From positions 1-64,000 of the forward strand of contig CAJOFH010000005.1 in assembly GCA_905233845.1 (NCBI GenBank): DNA of 64,000 nucleotides. Direction: 5' to 3'. Positions 44,805 through 51,770 of the stretch are shown in pieces (positions within the stretch are counted from its first letter, which is position 1; each line of letters starts with the position of its first letter). Made by a program: the position numbers and the translations under genes. The stretch comes from an uncultured Muribaculaceae bacterium (GTDB lineage Bacteria; Bacteroidota; Bacteroidia; Bacteroidales; Muribaculaceae). The notes beneath the pieces were generated by a model. That model ran no database searches and was not told the origin of the DNA. It worked only from the letters and a program-made list of their open reading frames with translations.

Positions 44805-45833
44805 TCAGTTTTTCAATAGGATGTTATATATAGCAGTAACGTCATTAGCTGTGACGAAGCCATCTCCATCCACATCTAGGCCGTTATGATAGTTGGTACT
44901 GCCATTTAACAGGAAGTTATAAATCTCGGTCACGTCGGCTGCTGTCACATTACCGTCACCGTCCACATCACCCTCAATCTCATGGCTTACTTCAATAATA
45001 TGTTCGAATTCACTCCATGGTGACGTGGCTTCATACAAAGAGCGTGTGCCATAAGGAACATAGACACAACAAGTGCTATAATCTATCGAAGTAAAAACAT
45101 TCGAGCCATAGTCAACATTTTGAGGTGCTTTAATTTTGGAATTAATTGAGGTCATGCCACTGCAATTCATGAAGGCTCCGCTGCCTATCTCTGTCACCGA
45201 GTTGGGTATTGTCACCGAGGCCAGACCACTGCAATCAGCAAAGGTGTTGTTGCCAATCCTGGTGACTTCTTCTCCAATTATGTAGTCTTTAACTTGAGAG
45301 CCGAAACTCTCTAGAAAAGGAGAGTAGTAATAATCTTTTGAAACAAGAGCATTACTGTTAAGAGTCACCGAAGCCAAGTTATAGCAACCATTGAAAGCCC
45401 CACCATAGATTTCTGTAACGGAGTTTCCAATAGTTAATGATGTTAAACTTGTGCAATTATCAAAGGCATAATATCCAATCTCTGTCACCGAGTTGGGTAT
45501 TATCACCGAGGTCAGACCGCTACAATCCAGAAAGGCTTCGCTACCAATCTCAGTCACTGGGTAATTTATGCCATTATAGGTTACACTTGATGGAATTATT
45601 AAATCTCCAAATAGGTTATAATAACCATTGCCATGTTCATTATAATATATTTCATACGTTACTATTACGCTTGTGCTGTCGTAGTTGAAATCGTAACACA
45701 AACGGTCGACCTTAAAATCGTAGGCGCTCACTAATTGTGGGAGCATTGCCGCTATTATTGCAATCAATAGGGACTTGAATAGATTAGATTGACTCACAGT
45801 TATAATGTTTTTTGATTCATCTTTCCAGGTCAT
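44805..45833 (-). CDS. BspA-type leucine-rich-repeat surface protein with dockerin
   Basis: From the ATG at 45833 this is a 342-residue secreted protein. A signal peptide (FKSLLIAIIAAMLPQLVSA) is followed by a short strand-rich domain and about five BspA-type leucine-rich repeats with the pattern EIGSEAFLDCSGLTSVIIPNSV. A C-terminal type I dockerin-like pair of calcium loops follows (DVDGDGNVTAADVTEIYNFLL and DVDGDGFVTANDVTAIYNILL). The start overlaps the 3' end of hflX by 17 bases. A GTG at 45797 (VSQSNLF), just past hflX, is an alternative. The frame also runs far into hflX, but that part is hflX read out of frame. Surface display and binding to host or other partners are typical roles. Confidence 0.82.
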   Translation of the reverse strand: MTWKDESKNIITVSQSNLFKSLLIAIIAAMLPQLVSAYDFKVDRLCYDFNYDSTSVIVTYEIYYNEHGNGYYNLFGDLIIPSSVTYNGINYPVTEIGSEAFLDCSGLTSVIIPNSVTEIGYYAFDNCTSLTSLTIGNSVTEIYGGAFNGCYNLASVTLNSNALVSKDYYYSPFLESFGSQVKDYIIGEEVTRIGNNTFADCSGLASVTIPNSVTEIGSGAFMNCSGMTSINSKIKAPQNVDYGSNVFTSIDYSTCCVYVPYGTRSLYEATSPWSEFEHIIEVSHEIEGDVDGDGNVTAADVTEIYNFLLNGSTNYHNGLDVDGDGFVTANDVTAIYNILLKN

Positions 45834-47055
45834 CATACTTCTGGAACAGGAAGTCATTGTAGGGGAATCGCTGGGTGTGGATGAGCTTTGCTTTCTCATA
45901 GAGCAACTCCTTGAGGGCTTCGATGTTGGTGCGCTGCTTGGCGCTGATGAAGACGCAGTTGTTTCCCATGCGCGACATCCATGTTTCCTGCAGTTCCTTG
46001 AGGGGTATGTTCTCGCGCTGGCGCGGTGTGAGGTCGTCCTCGTCTTTCTCGACATAGGTGAACTGGTCAATTTTGTTGAACACCATAATCATCTCCTTGT
46101 TGCCCGAGTCGCACACATCGTGAAGGGTCTTGTTTACGACCTCGATTTGCTCCTCGAACTGCGGGTGTGAAATATCCACTACATGGATGAGAAGGTCGCT
46201 GTCGCGCACCTCGTCGAGGGTAGTCTTAAACGACTCCACGAGGTGGTGGGGGAGCTTGCGGATAAACCCGACGGTATCGGTCAAGAGGAACGGCAGGTTG
46301 TCGATGACTACCTTTCGCACTGTGGTGTCGAGAGTGGCAAACAGCTTGTTCTCGGCAAACACGTCGCTCTTGCTCAGCAGGTTCATTATGGTCGATTTGC
46401 CCACGTTGGTATATCCCACGAGGGCAACACGAGTTAGCTTGCCGCGGTTCTTGCGCTGGATGGTCTTTTGCTTGTCCCACCCCTCGAGTTTCTGCTTCAG
46501 GAGCGAGATTTTTTGCTTGACGATGCGACGGTCGGTCTCAATTTGCTCCTCACCAGGACCACGCATACCGATACCGCCTCGTTGACGCTCAAGGTGGGTC
46601 CACATACCCGCGAGGCGTGGCAACAGGTACTGGTATTGAGCCAGCTCCACCTGCATCTTGGCGTTGGCCGTCTGTGCGCGCTTGGCAAAGATGTCGAGGA
46701 TAAGGCTTGTGCGGTCGAGAACTTTCACTTTAAGCACCTTCTCGATGTTCGACACCTGCTTTGGGCTGAGGTCATCGTCGAAGATGGCGAGATTGATATC
46801 GTTGTCGCCAATGTAGGCGGCTATCTCGTCGAGCTTTCCCTTTCCAACAAAAGTGGTGCGGTTAGGGGCATCGCACTTCTGCGTGAACTTCTTCACGGCC
46901 ACAGCACCGGCTGTCTCGGCAAGGAAGTCGAGCTCGTCGAGATATTCCTTGGCTTTTGCCTCATTTTGCTCTGGTGTGATTAGTCCCACAAGCACCGCCC
47001 GTTCCTCTTCAACGGTGCTCACACTGCGTCGTTTCTGGTCGTCAAGTAATCCCAT
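45817..47055 (-). CDS. hflX: Ribosome-associated GTPase HflX
   Basis: From the ATG at 47055 (MGLLDDQKRRSVSTV) this is a 412-residue GTPase. The N-terminal HflX domain (about 18-130) and glycine-rich linker RQRGGIGMRGPGE are followed by the G domain: G1 GYTNVGKST (214-222), G3 DTVGFI and G4 NKID. HflX binds stalled ribosomes and can split or rescue them. The open frame continues to 47130, but a full promoter at 47085-47115 shows that the extension is untranslated. Confidence 0.95.
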   Translation of the reverse strand: MGLLDDQKRRSVSTVEEERAVLVGLITPEQNEAKAKEYLDELDFLAETAGAVAVKKFTQKCDAPNRTTFVGKGKLDEIAAYIGDNDINLAIFDDDLSPKQVSNIEKVLKVKVLDRTSLILDIFAKRAQTANAKMQVELAQYQYLLPRLAGMWTHLERQRGGIGMRGPGEEQIETDRRIVKQKISLLKQKLEGWDKQKTIQRKNRGKLTRVALVGYTNVGKSTIMNLLSKSDVFAENKLFATLDTTVRKVVIDNLPFLLTDTVGFIRKLPHHLVESFKTTLDEVRDSDLLIHVVDISHPQFEEQIEVVNKTLHDVCDSGNKEMIMVFNKIDQFTYVEKDEDDLTPRQRENIPLKELQETWMSRMGNNCVFISAKQRTNIEALKELLYEKAKLIHTQRFPYNDFLFQKYDDLER

Positions 47056-47084
47056 ATATAATTTAATGTGTTGTGTTTCGAGTG

Positions 47085-47115
47085 CAAAGGTAGTGAAAAA
47101 TCGTGGTGTAGTCAA
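47085..47115 (-). promoter_or_regulatory. Promoter of hflX
   Basis: On the minus strand TTG (47115-47113), a 20-base spacer and TACCTTTG (47092-47085) match the consensus. Transcription would start near 47078, leaving a leader of about 23 bases before the ATG at 47055. Confidence 0.82.
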
Positions 47116-47156
47116 GAAAAAAATCACCACGGCCTCAATGATGGGGCTGTGGTGAT
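47116..47156 (-). terminator. Intrinsic terminator of the OmpH/Skp-like gene
   Basis: ATCACCACGGCC (47123-47134) pairs with GGCTGTGGTGAT (47145-47156), one G-U pair, followed on the minus strand by a U run (A run 47116-47123). It is packed directly against the hflX promoter. Confidence 0.85.
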
Positions 47157-47177
47157 AGGATTTTTATAGAAAGAGAT

Positions 47178-47759
47178 TTATTTCTTTGCCACCTTGGTGT
47201 AGCGCTTGTTCAGGCCCTCGATAACTTCGGCTGTAACTTCAAATTTCGGGTTGATATAACCAGTGGCCGACTTGAAGAGTACCATGTCATAATTGTTCTT
47301 CTTGGCATAATCGTTCAAGAAGTTGTGAATCGAGTCGCTGAGTTGCTTTTGACTTTGCTGCATTTGATTAGCGCTGTTCTGCTGAAGTTTCCCAAGTTCG
47401 GCTTGTGCATTCTGTTCTAGTTGCTGATACTTCTGAACATCAGCCTTGTAAGCATCTTCGCTTGAGTATTGATTGTTTTGCATCTTTTGGTTGACGCTAT
47501 TTTGGAAATTACCAAGTTGATCGGCATATTTCTTTTGAGCTTGGTCATACTCGTTCTGTAACCTCGTAGTCATTTCCTCGAAGTCCTTGGCAAGATTATA
47601 GTTTTTGAGCACCGAGTCCTCGTCGATGTAGCGGATATTTAAACTAGATTTGGTTGATACATTAGTATTTGCCTTTTTTTCTTGGTTACAAGCACCTAGA
47701 GCGATTGTCATTGCAAGGGCTACCAGTGCCAGTGTCATTAAGTTTTTTAATTTGTTCAT
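47178..47759 (-). CDS. OmpH/Skp-family periplasmic chaperone-like lipoprotein
   Basis: A 193-residue protein with a lipoprotein signal peptide (lipobox LGAC, Cys at about 24). A long helical, glutamine-rich coiled-coil region (about 55-150, DFEEMTTRLQNEYDQAQKKYADQL) leads to a C-terminal segment YDMVLFKSATGYINPKFEVTAEVIEGLNKRY, the typical OmpH family end. Skp-like proteins keep outer-membrane proteins soluble in the periplasm; a lipid anchor is less usual but seen in Bacteroidetes. A 56-codon membrane gene lies 29 bases upstream on the same strand. Confidence 0.85.
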   Translation of the reverse strand: MNKLKNLMTLALVALAMTIALGACNQEKKANTNVSTKSSLNIRYIDEDSVLKNYNLAKDFEEMTTRLQNEYDQAQKKYADQLGNFQNSVNQKMQNNQYSSEDAYKADVQKYQQLEQNAQAELGKLQQNSANQMQQSQKQLSDSIHNFLNDYAKKNNYDMVLFKSATGYINPKFEVTAEVIEGLNKRYTKVAKK

Positions 47760-47788
47760 TTCGTTCTATTTAGTTTTATTTATTTGTT

Positions 47789-47959
47789 TCATTTGTAATA
47801 TTCGTCGTGTTGAACGCATTTTATGCCTCGTTTCTTCATCTCGGGATTGCTTCCAATGTGCGTGTTGGGAAATTTGCCTCCTTTAACGAAGAAAACTTTA
47901 ATACCAAGCAGCAGGATAGCAATTCCTACCAAAATTATGGTCAAAAGCAGTATCTTCAC
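47789..47959 (-). CDS. Conserved small membrane protein (56 residues)
   Basis: A short reading frame from GTG at 47959 to TGA at 47789-47791 encodes one hydrophobic helix (VKILLLTIILVGIAILLLGI) followed by a polar tail with KGGKFPNTHIGSNPEMKKRG and a Cys (IKCVQ). This tail pattern recurs, as I recall it, in a short membrane protein common across Bacteroidales. No ATG is available in frame, so GTG is the likely start. It is on the same strand as the OmpH-like gene and 29 bases before it. Function is unknown; one N-terminal membrane pass is expected. Confidence 0.75.
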   Translation of the reverse strand: MKILLLTIILVGIAILLLGIKVFFVKGGKFPNTHIGSNPEMKKRGIKCVQHDEYYK

Positions 47960-48121
47960 GACGTTATTCTTAAAAAAGCATGCAAATTTAAAAAAGGTTT
48001 CTGATAAATTGCTGATTATTTAAAAAAAAATTGTAATTTAGCGCTGGCAAAAAGCCCGATTTAACAATTATTTTGGAACAACCATTTTAACTAATAATTT
48101 TTATTAATAAATTAACTTACT

Positions 48122-49600
48122 ATGACTATTAAAGATTTGAAACCTGCTCTGGTATGGGAGATTTTCGATGAGATTACCAAGGTGCCTCGTCCATCGGGCA
48201 ATGAAGAAGGCAAGTTAGACAAAATCCGCGCTTGGCTCGTGGACTTCGCCAAGAAACACAAACTGGAATACAAGATTGACAAGACTGGTAATGTGGCAAT
48301 CTTCAGGCCTGCAGCCCCAGGCTACGAGAATTGCAAGGGTGTCGTGCTGCAAGGCCACATGGACATGGTAGCCGAGAAAGGTCCTGGTTCTACCCACAAC
48401 TTCGATACCGACCCCATCGAGACTATTATTGACGGCGAGTGGGTTCGAGCCAACAACACAACTCTTGGAGCCGACGACGGTATGGGACTCGCCATTGCAC
48501 TTGCTGCACTAATTGAGCCAACACTCAAGTGTGGTCCACTCGAGGCACTTGCTACCGTTGACGAGGAGACTGGACTCACTGGTGCCAGCAATATTGAGGC
48601 CAACATGCTGGTGGGTGACTATCTTCTCAATCTCGACGAGGAGGAAGATGGTGTGATTACAATGGGTTGTGCCGGTGGTTTGGTGAGCATCTTCAAGTTC
48701 AATTACAAGCCAGAGGCCGCTCCCAAGGATCGCATCTACTTTGAGATCAAGTTTGAGCATCTGCACGGCGGTCACAGTGGTGCCGATATCCACCTGGGTT
48801 ATGCTACTACTACCAAGCTCAGCAGTCGACTGTTGTGGAACATTGGTGCCGAGATGGACTATGTGCTGGCAAGCATCGACGCCGGTAACCTGCATAATGC
48901 TATCGCCCATGCTGCTACCGTTGTTGTAGGCATCAAGCCCGAGGACAAGGAGAAGTTGAGCGTTGTTCTCAATACTTTCATCGCCGATGTGAAGAACGAG
49001 TACAAGCGCACCGAGCCCAAGATGGAAATCACTTGCAACAGCATCGACGTTCCCGAGACTATTATCGACACCGACACCGCGCGTCGAGTTGTTGATGCAG
49101 TCTATGCTGCTCCTCATGGTATCGCTGCTATGAGCATGGAGATTCCCGGACTCGTTGAGACCTCGACCAACCTCGCCAGCGTTAAGATGCGCGAGGGCAA
49201 CCAGATTGTTGTAGAGATGTTCCATCGCTCGTCTCTCGAGAGTGGCAAGTATGACCTTACCCACAAGTGCGAGACTATCTTCCGTCTAGCTGGTGCCAAC
49301 GAGATTATCAGCGAGGGTGGATACCAGGGATGGGAGCCCATCGCCGACAGCCACCTCCTAACTGTTGCACAAGAGCAATGGGAGAAACTCTTTGGTATTA
49401 AGCCCGAGGTTAGAGCTATCCACGCTGGTCTCGAGTGCGGTCTGTTCCTAAAGGCACGTCCCGACATGGAGATGATTTCTTTCGGTCCAACACTGCGCGA
49501 TGTGCATTCGCCAGCCGAGCGCTGTCACATACCCGCTGTGGATAAGGCTTGGAAGCAAGTGCAGGCCATTCTCAAGGCCATTGCCAAGGAGAGCAAGTAA
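48122..49600 (+). CDS. pepD: Aminoacyl-histidine dipeptidase (M20 family)
   Basis: A 492-residue cytosolic metallodipeptidase of the PepD/carnosinase-like group. Metal-site motifs are GHMDMVAEK (H79, D81), LGADDGMG (D118, D119), and DEETG with the general base (E148/E149). EEDGVITMGCAGG and the lid domain (about 205-380) fit full-length PepD. It cleaves dipeptides such as beta-alanyl- or aminoacyl-histidine and others. It stands alone with a terminator 25 bases after it. Confidence 0.94.
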   Translation: MTIKDLKPALVWEIFDEITKVPRPSGNEEGKLDKIRAWLVDFAKKHKLEYKIDKTGNVAIFRPAAPGYENCKGVVLQGHMDMVAEKGPGSTHNFDTDPIETIIDGEWVRANNTTLGADDGMGLAIALAALIEPTLKCGPLEALATVDEETGLTGASNIEANMLVGDYLLNLDEEEDGVITMGCAGGLVSIFKFNYKPEAAPKDRIYFEIKFEHLHGGHSGADIHLGYATTTKLSSRLLWNIGAEMDYVLASIDAGNLHNAIAHAATVVVGIKPEDKEKLSVVLNTFIADVKNEYKRTEPKMEITCNSIDVPETIIDTDTARRVVDAVYAAPHGIAAMSMEIPGLVETSTNLASVKMREGNQIVVEMFHRSSLESGKYDLTHKCETIFRLAGANEIISEGGYQGWEPIADSHLLTVAQEQWEKLFGIKPEVRAIHAGLECGLFLKARPDMEMISFGPTLRDVHSPAERCHIPAVDKAWKQVQAILKAIAKESK

Positions 49601-49625
49601 ATCTTCATTAGGATTAATTAAATAA

Positions 49626-49660
49626 AAAGAGGTTGCATCGTCGAGATGCAGCCTCTTTTA
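49626..49660. terminator. Bidirectional terminator between pepD and the 3D-domain gene
   Basis: AAAAGAGGTTGCATC (49626-49640) pairs with GATGCAGCCTCTTTT (49646-49660), with U runs on both strands. It sits between two convergent genes. Confidence 0.92.
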
Positions 49661-49680
49661 AATCTTGTGTGAGAGAGTCG

Positions 49681-50064
49681 TTATGACTTCTTGCGGATTT
49701 GCACTTTAATTGGTGCGTTGAAATTCATCTTGTCGCCTTTGGGAAGAAGGATGTCGATGCGGTTGCGCAGACGAGCAGCCATCTTGTCTTTAACAATCCA
49801 TACTCCATTGAGAAGGATGTTGGCGCACTCAATGATAACTTCATCACCCATTTTTACGCCAAGTTTAGCAAACATGTCAGGCGAGAGGGCAATCCATTTA
49901 ATCTGATAATTCTGAAGTTTGTTGTTGTCTATTCTTGAGCCGCTGGCAGTTATCCAACCTGCGCCTCCCATGCCGGGGTGATACTTGGTAGCTGTCACAG
50001 TTACTTGACCACTTGCAGAGATTGAACAGATTAACAACACTAACAAAAATAAAGCTTTACGCAT
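49681..50064 (-). CDS. Secreted 3D-domain (double-psi beta-barrel) protein
   Basis: A 127-residue protein with a signal peptide (about 1-20, MRKALFLLVLLICSISASGQ). The mature part looks like a 3D/RlpA-type double-psi barrel: TATKYHPGMGGAGWITASGSRID, WIALSPDMFAKLGVKMGDEVIIE and WIVKDKMAARLRNRIDILLP. The usual catalytic-type Asp residues are partly kept. Related domains act on peptidoglycan. It is a single gene with its own promoter at 50146-50176. Confidence 0.75.
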   Translation of the reverse strand: MRKALFLLVLLICSISASGQVTVTATKYHPGMGGAGWITASGSRIDNNKLQNYQIKWIALSPDMFAKLGVKMGDEVIIECANILLNGVWIVKDKMAARLRNRIDILLPKGDKMNFNAPIKVQIRKKS

Positions 50065-50145
50065 AATTAATAATTTGGTTAATAACTATGCTTATTGAAC
50101 TGGTCACTTAAATTTAAACGACGTTATAACATTCAAAAAGCGGTG

Positions 50146-50176
50146 CAAAGGTACGCATAATTATTGAATTGGCCAA
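50146..50176 (-). promoter_or_regulatory. Promoter of the 3D-domain gene
   Basis: On the minus strand TTG (50176-50174), a 20-base spacer and TACCTTTG (50153-50146) match the consensus. The start codon lies about 75 bases beyond the predicted transcription start. Confidence 0.8.
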
Positions 50177-50285
50177 ATCATATGAAGCAGTTGATAATGT
50201 GATTGTTATGAAAAGGTTTGCATAAATGTATAAATCGTGTGTGATTCTGTATAGCGAGCATCAATCATTGGCGTTGTTCTATACT

Positions 50286-50303
50286 GCGCCGCAAGCGCGG
50301 CGT
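50286..50303. repeat. Dispersed hairpin related to the 26.5-kb array
   Basis: GCGCCGC-AAGC-GCGGCGT and its flanks match the second array unit at 20 of 24 aligned positions. Two of the changes (A to G and T to C) fall on paired stem positions and keep the pair, which is a covarying change. It lies about 120 bases before the RepA-like ATPase gene. Confidence 0.7.
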
Positions 50304-50421
50304 TCAATCACATCATGTGAAAAACTAAGTCGCAGCCCATTATGCATTGAATGAGCCTATTTTTTTAACGTTGTTTCTTCATTCCTTCCTTCTCTATCTT
50401 TGCCCAAAAAAAATTATTACT

Positions 50422-51657
50422 ATGGCAACACGTGAAGAAAAAAACACAATCTCAAACATCTACCGCTTGCGTTCACTCGAAGAACTGGAAAACAGCCCCA
50501 AACAGCAGGCTTTCGACGAAAAAGAAGGGGAGAAGGTTTTTATCAATAAAACTATCGGGAGAATCGTTAAGGACACACAACCTCCTGTAGACCTCTGGCA
50601 TGGGCTTTGGCATCAGGGTGAAATGGCTTGCCTATTCGGTGAGCCAAACGTCGGCAAAACAATCCTTTCAATGAAAATCGCCGCCGACATAATCAAACGT
50701 GAGGAGAGGGTGCTATATTTCGACTTCGAGAACGCCGAGCACCAACTATTGCCGCGATATCCAGAAATTGATAAACATGAGAACTATGCCAATTACCTCG
50801 AAGTTCTCACCATCAACCATGCCAACTACCAGATTGAGCACGACAATCACACTATGCTCGACTATATCAAGAGGGAATGTCTGCTCAGGAACGTAAACAT
50901 CATTATTATCGATGACATCACTCACATCTTCGGCTCTGGCAACCAGCAAGATGTGAGGTTTGTGCTTAACGAACTGCGCTCTTGGACCAAGCAACTAAGG
51001 CTCACTATTCTTGTGCTCGCACATTCTAAAAAGAAAGGAACCAACAAACTCGCTAACATTGAGCAACTTGCTGGCTCGTTTGAGTGTGCCTATGCTTTCG
51101 ACTCGATTTTCTCGCTTAACAAGGCAAATCATTACAATGCCTCTAAACATGGCATTACGCATTATATAAAACAGCACAAGACACGCATGGGAGCTATACA
51201 ATACGACGACAACAATGTCATTTCGCTGGCCATGAGATTCGATGAACAAACGAACTCGCTCACTATGTGTGACTTCTGCTTTGGAGCAAACGAGCGGCAG
51301 CTCGTACGTGACTACGGCTATTACACCGATGACGAAATCATCAACGCCATCATCGCTTTCAAGGAGAAATTCTACACAATTCGAGAAATTGCCGAACTCG
51401 TAGGGGTCTCTAAATCACAAGTAGGAAGAATCTTAAAGGAACACTATAAGCCTCACAAGCCCGAGAATGTCATCAACCTGAAACCTCTTCCGCCAATACC
51501 CGACTCTCCAATCAACCCCTACGCCATCGTCTCTCAAGAATACATCGATTATGGGGAACAAGCTTTACTCTATGACGATGATGACAACCCTAACATCTTT
51601 CTAACAGAAGAAAATATTGACTTGCGTTACGACGATGAAGAACATTGTGGAACATAA
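50422..51657 (+). CDS. RepA/RecA-like AAA ATPase with C-terminal helix-turn-helix
   Basis: From the ATG at 50422 (MATREEKNTISNIYR) this is a 411-residue protein. The ATPase core (about 45-270) has Walker A FGEPNVGKTILSMKIA, a Walker B-like NIIIIDDITHIFG and LVLAHSKKKG, as in RepA/AAA_25 hexameric helicase-like ATPases of plasmids, phages and integrated elements. A helix-turn-helix-like segment follows at about 318-350 (TIREIAELVGVSKSQVGRIL), and the C-terminus is acidic. There is no primase, integrase or relaxase next to it. It is bounded by a dispersed hairpin on the left and 9-base repeats on the right. It may be a remnant of a mobile element or a domesticated ATPase. Confidence 0.8.
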   Translation: MATREEKNTISNIYRLRSLEELENSPKQQAFDEKEGEKVFINKTIGRIVKDTQPPVDLWHGLWHQGEMACLFGEPNVGKTILSMKIAADIIKREERVLYFDFENAEHQLLPRYPEIDKHENYANYLEVLTINHANYQIEHDNHTMLDYIKRECLLRNVNIIIIDDITHIFGSGNQQDVRFVLNELRSWTKQLRLTILVLAHSKKKGTNKLANIEQLAGSFECAYAFDSIFSLNKANHYNASKHGITHYIKQHKTRMGAIQYDDNNVISLAMRFDEQTNSLTMCDFCFGANERQLVRDYGYYTDDEIINAIIAFKEKFYTIREIAELVGVSKSQVGRILKEHYKPHKPENVINLKPLPPIPDSPINPYAIVSQEYIDYGEQALLYDDDDNPNIFLTEENIDLRYDDEEHCGT

Positions 51658-51704
51658 TGTTACACCAACTTAAGTTCTTTGCCTGAACAATGTTGATCAC
51701 ACAC

Positions 51705-51749
51705 TGTCCCAATTGTCCCAGTTGTCCCTGCAGTCCCACATGTCCACAG
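51705..51749 (+). repeat. Five imperfect 9-base repeats (TGTCCC units)
   Basis: Five adjoining 9-base units run TGTCCCAAT, TGTCCCAGT, TGTCCCTGC, AGTCCCACA, TGTCCACAG. Because the unit is three codons, they give a Cys-Pro-x repeat in a 20-codon frame that starts ATG at 51690 and stops at 51752. They lie 48 bases after the ATPase stop codon. Confidence 0.8.
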
Positions 51750-51770
51750 TAAACTGAATCTCATTGAGAG

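Larger units (their letters stand above)
50065..50421. other. Intergenic region before the RepA-like ATPase gene
   Basis: No gene is seen. It holds the minus-strand promoter of the 3D-domain gene (50146-50176) and the hairpin at 50286-50303 that resembles the array at 26.5 kb. A T-rich stretch (50360-50400) precedes the ATG at 50422, with no clear plus-strand promoter. Confidence 0.5.

Noticed and set aside
45834-46070. N-terminal 79 residues of the long frame ending at 44805
   Set aside because: This Ser/Thr/Arg-rich part is hflX read in another frame; the real protein begins near its signal peptide.
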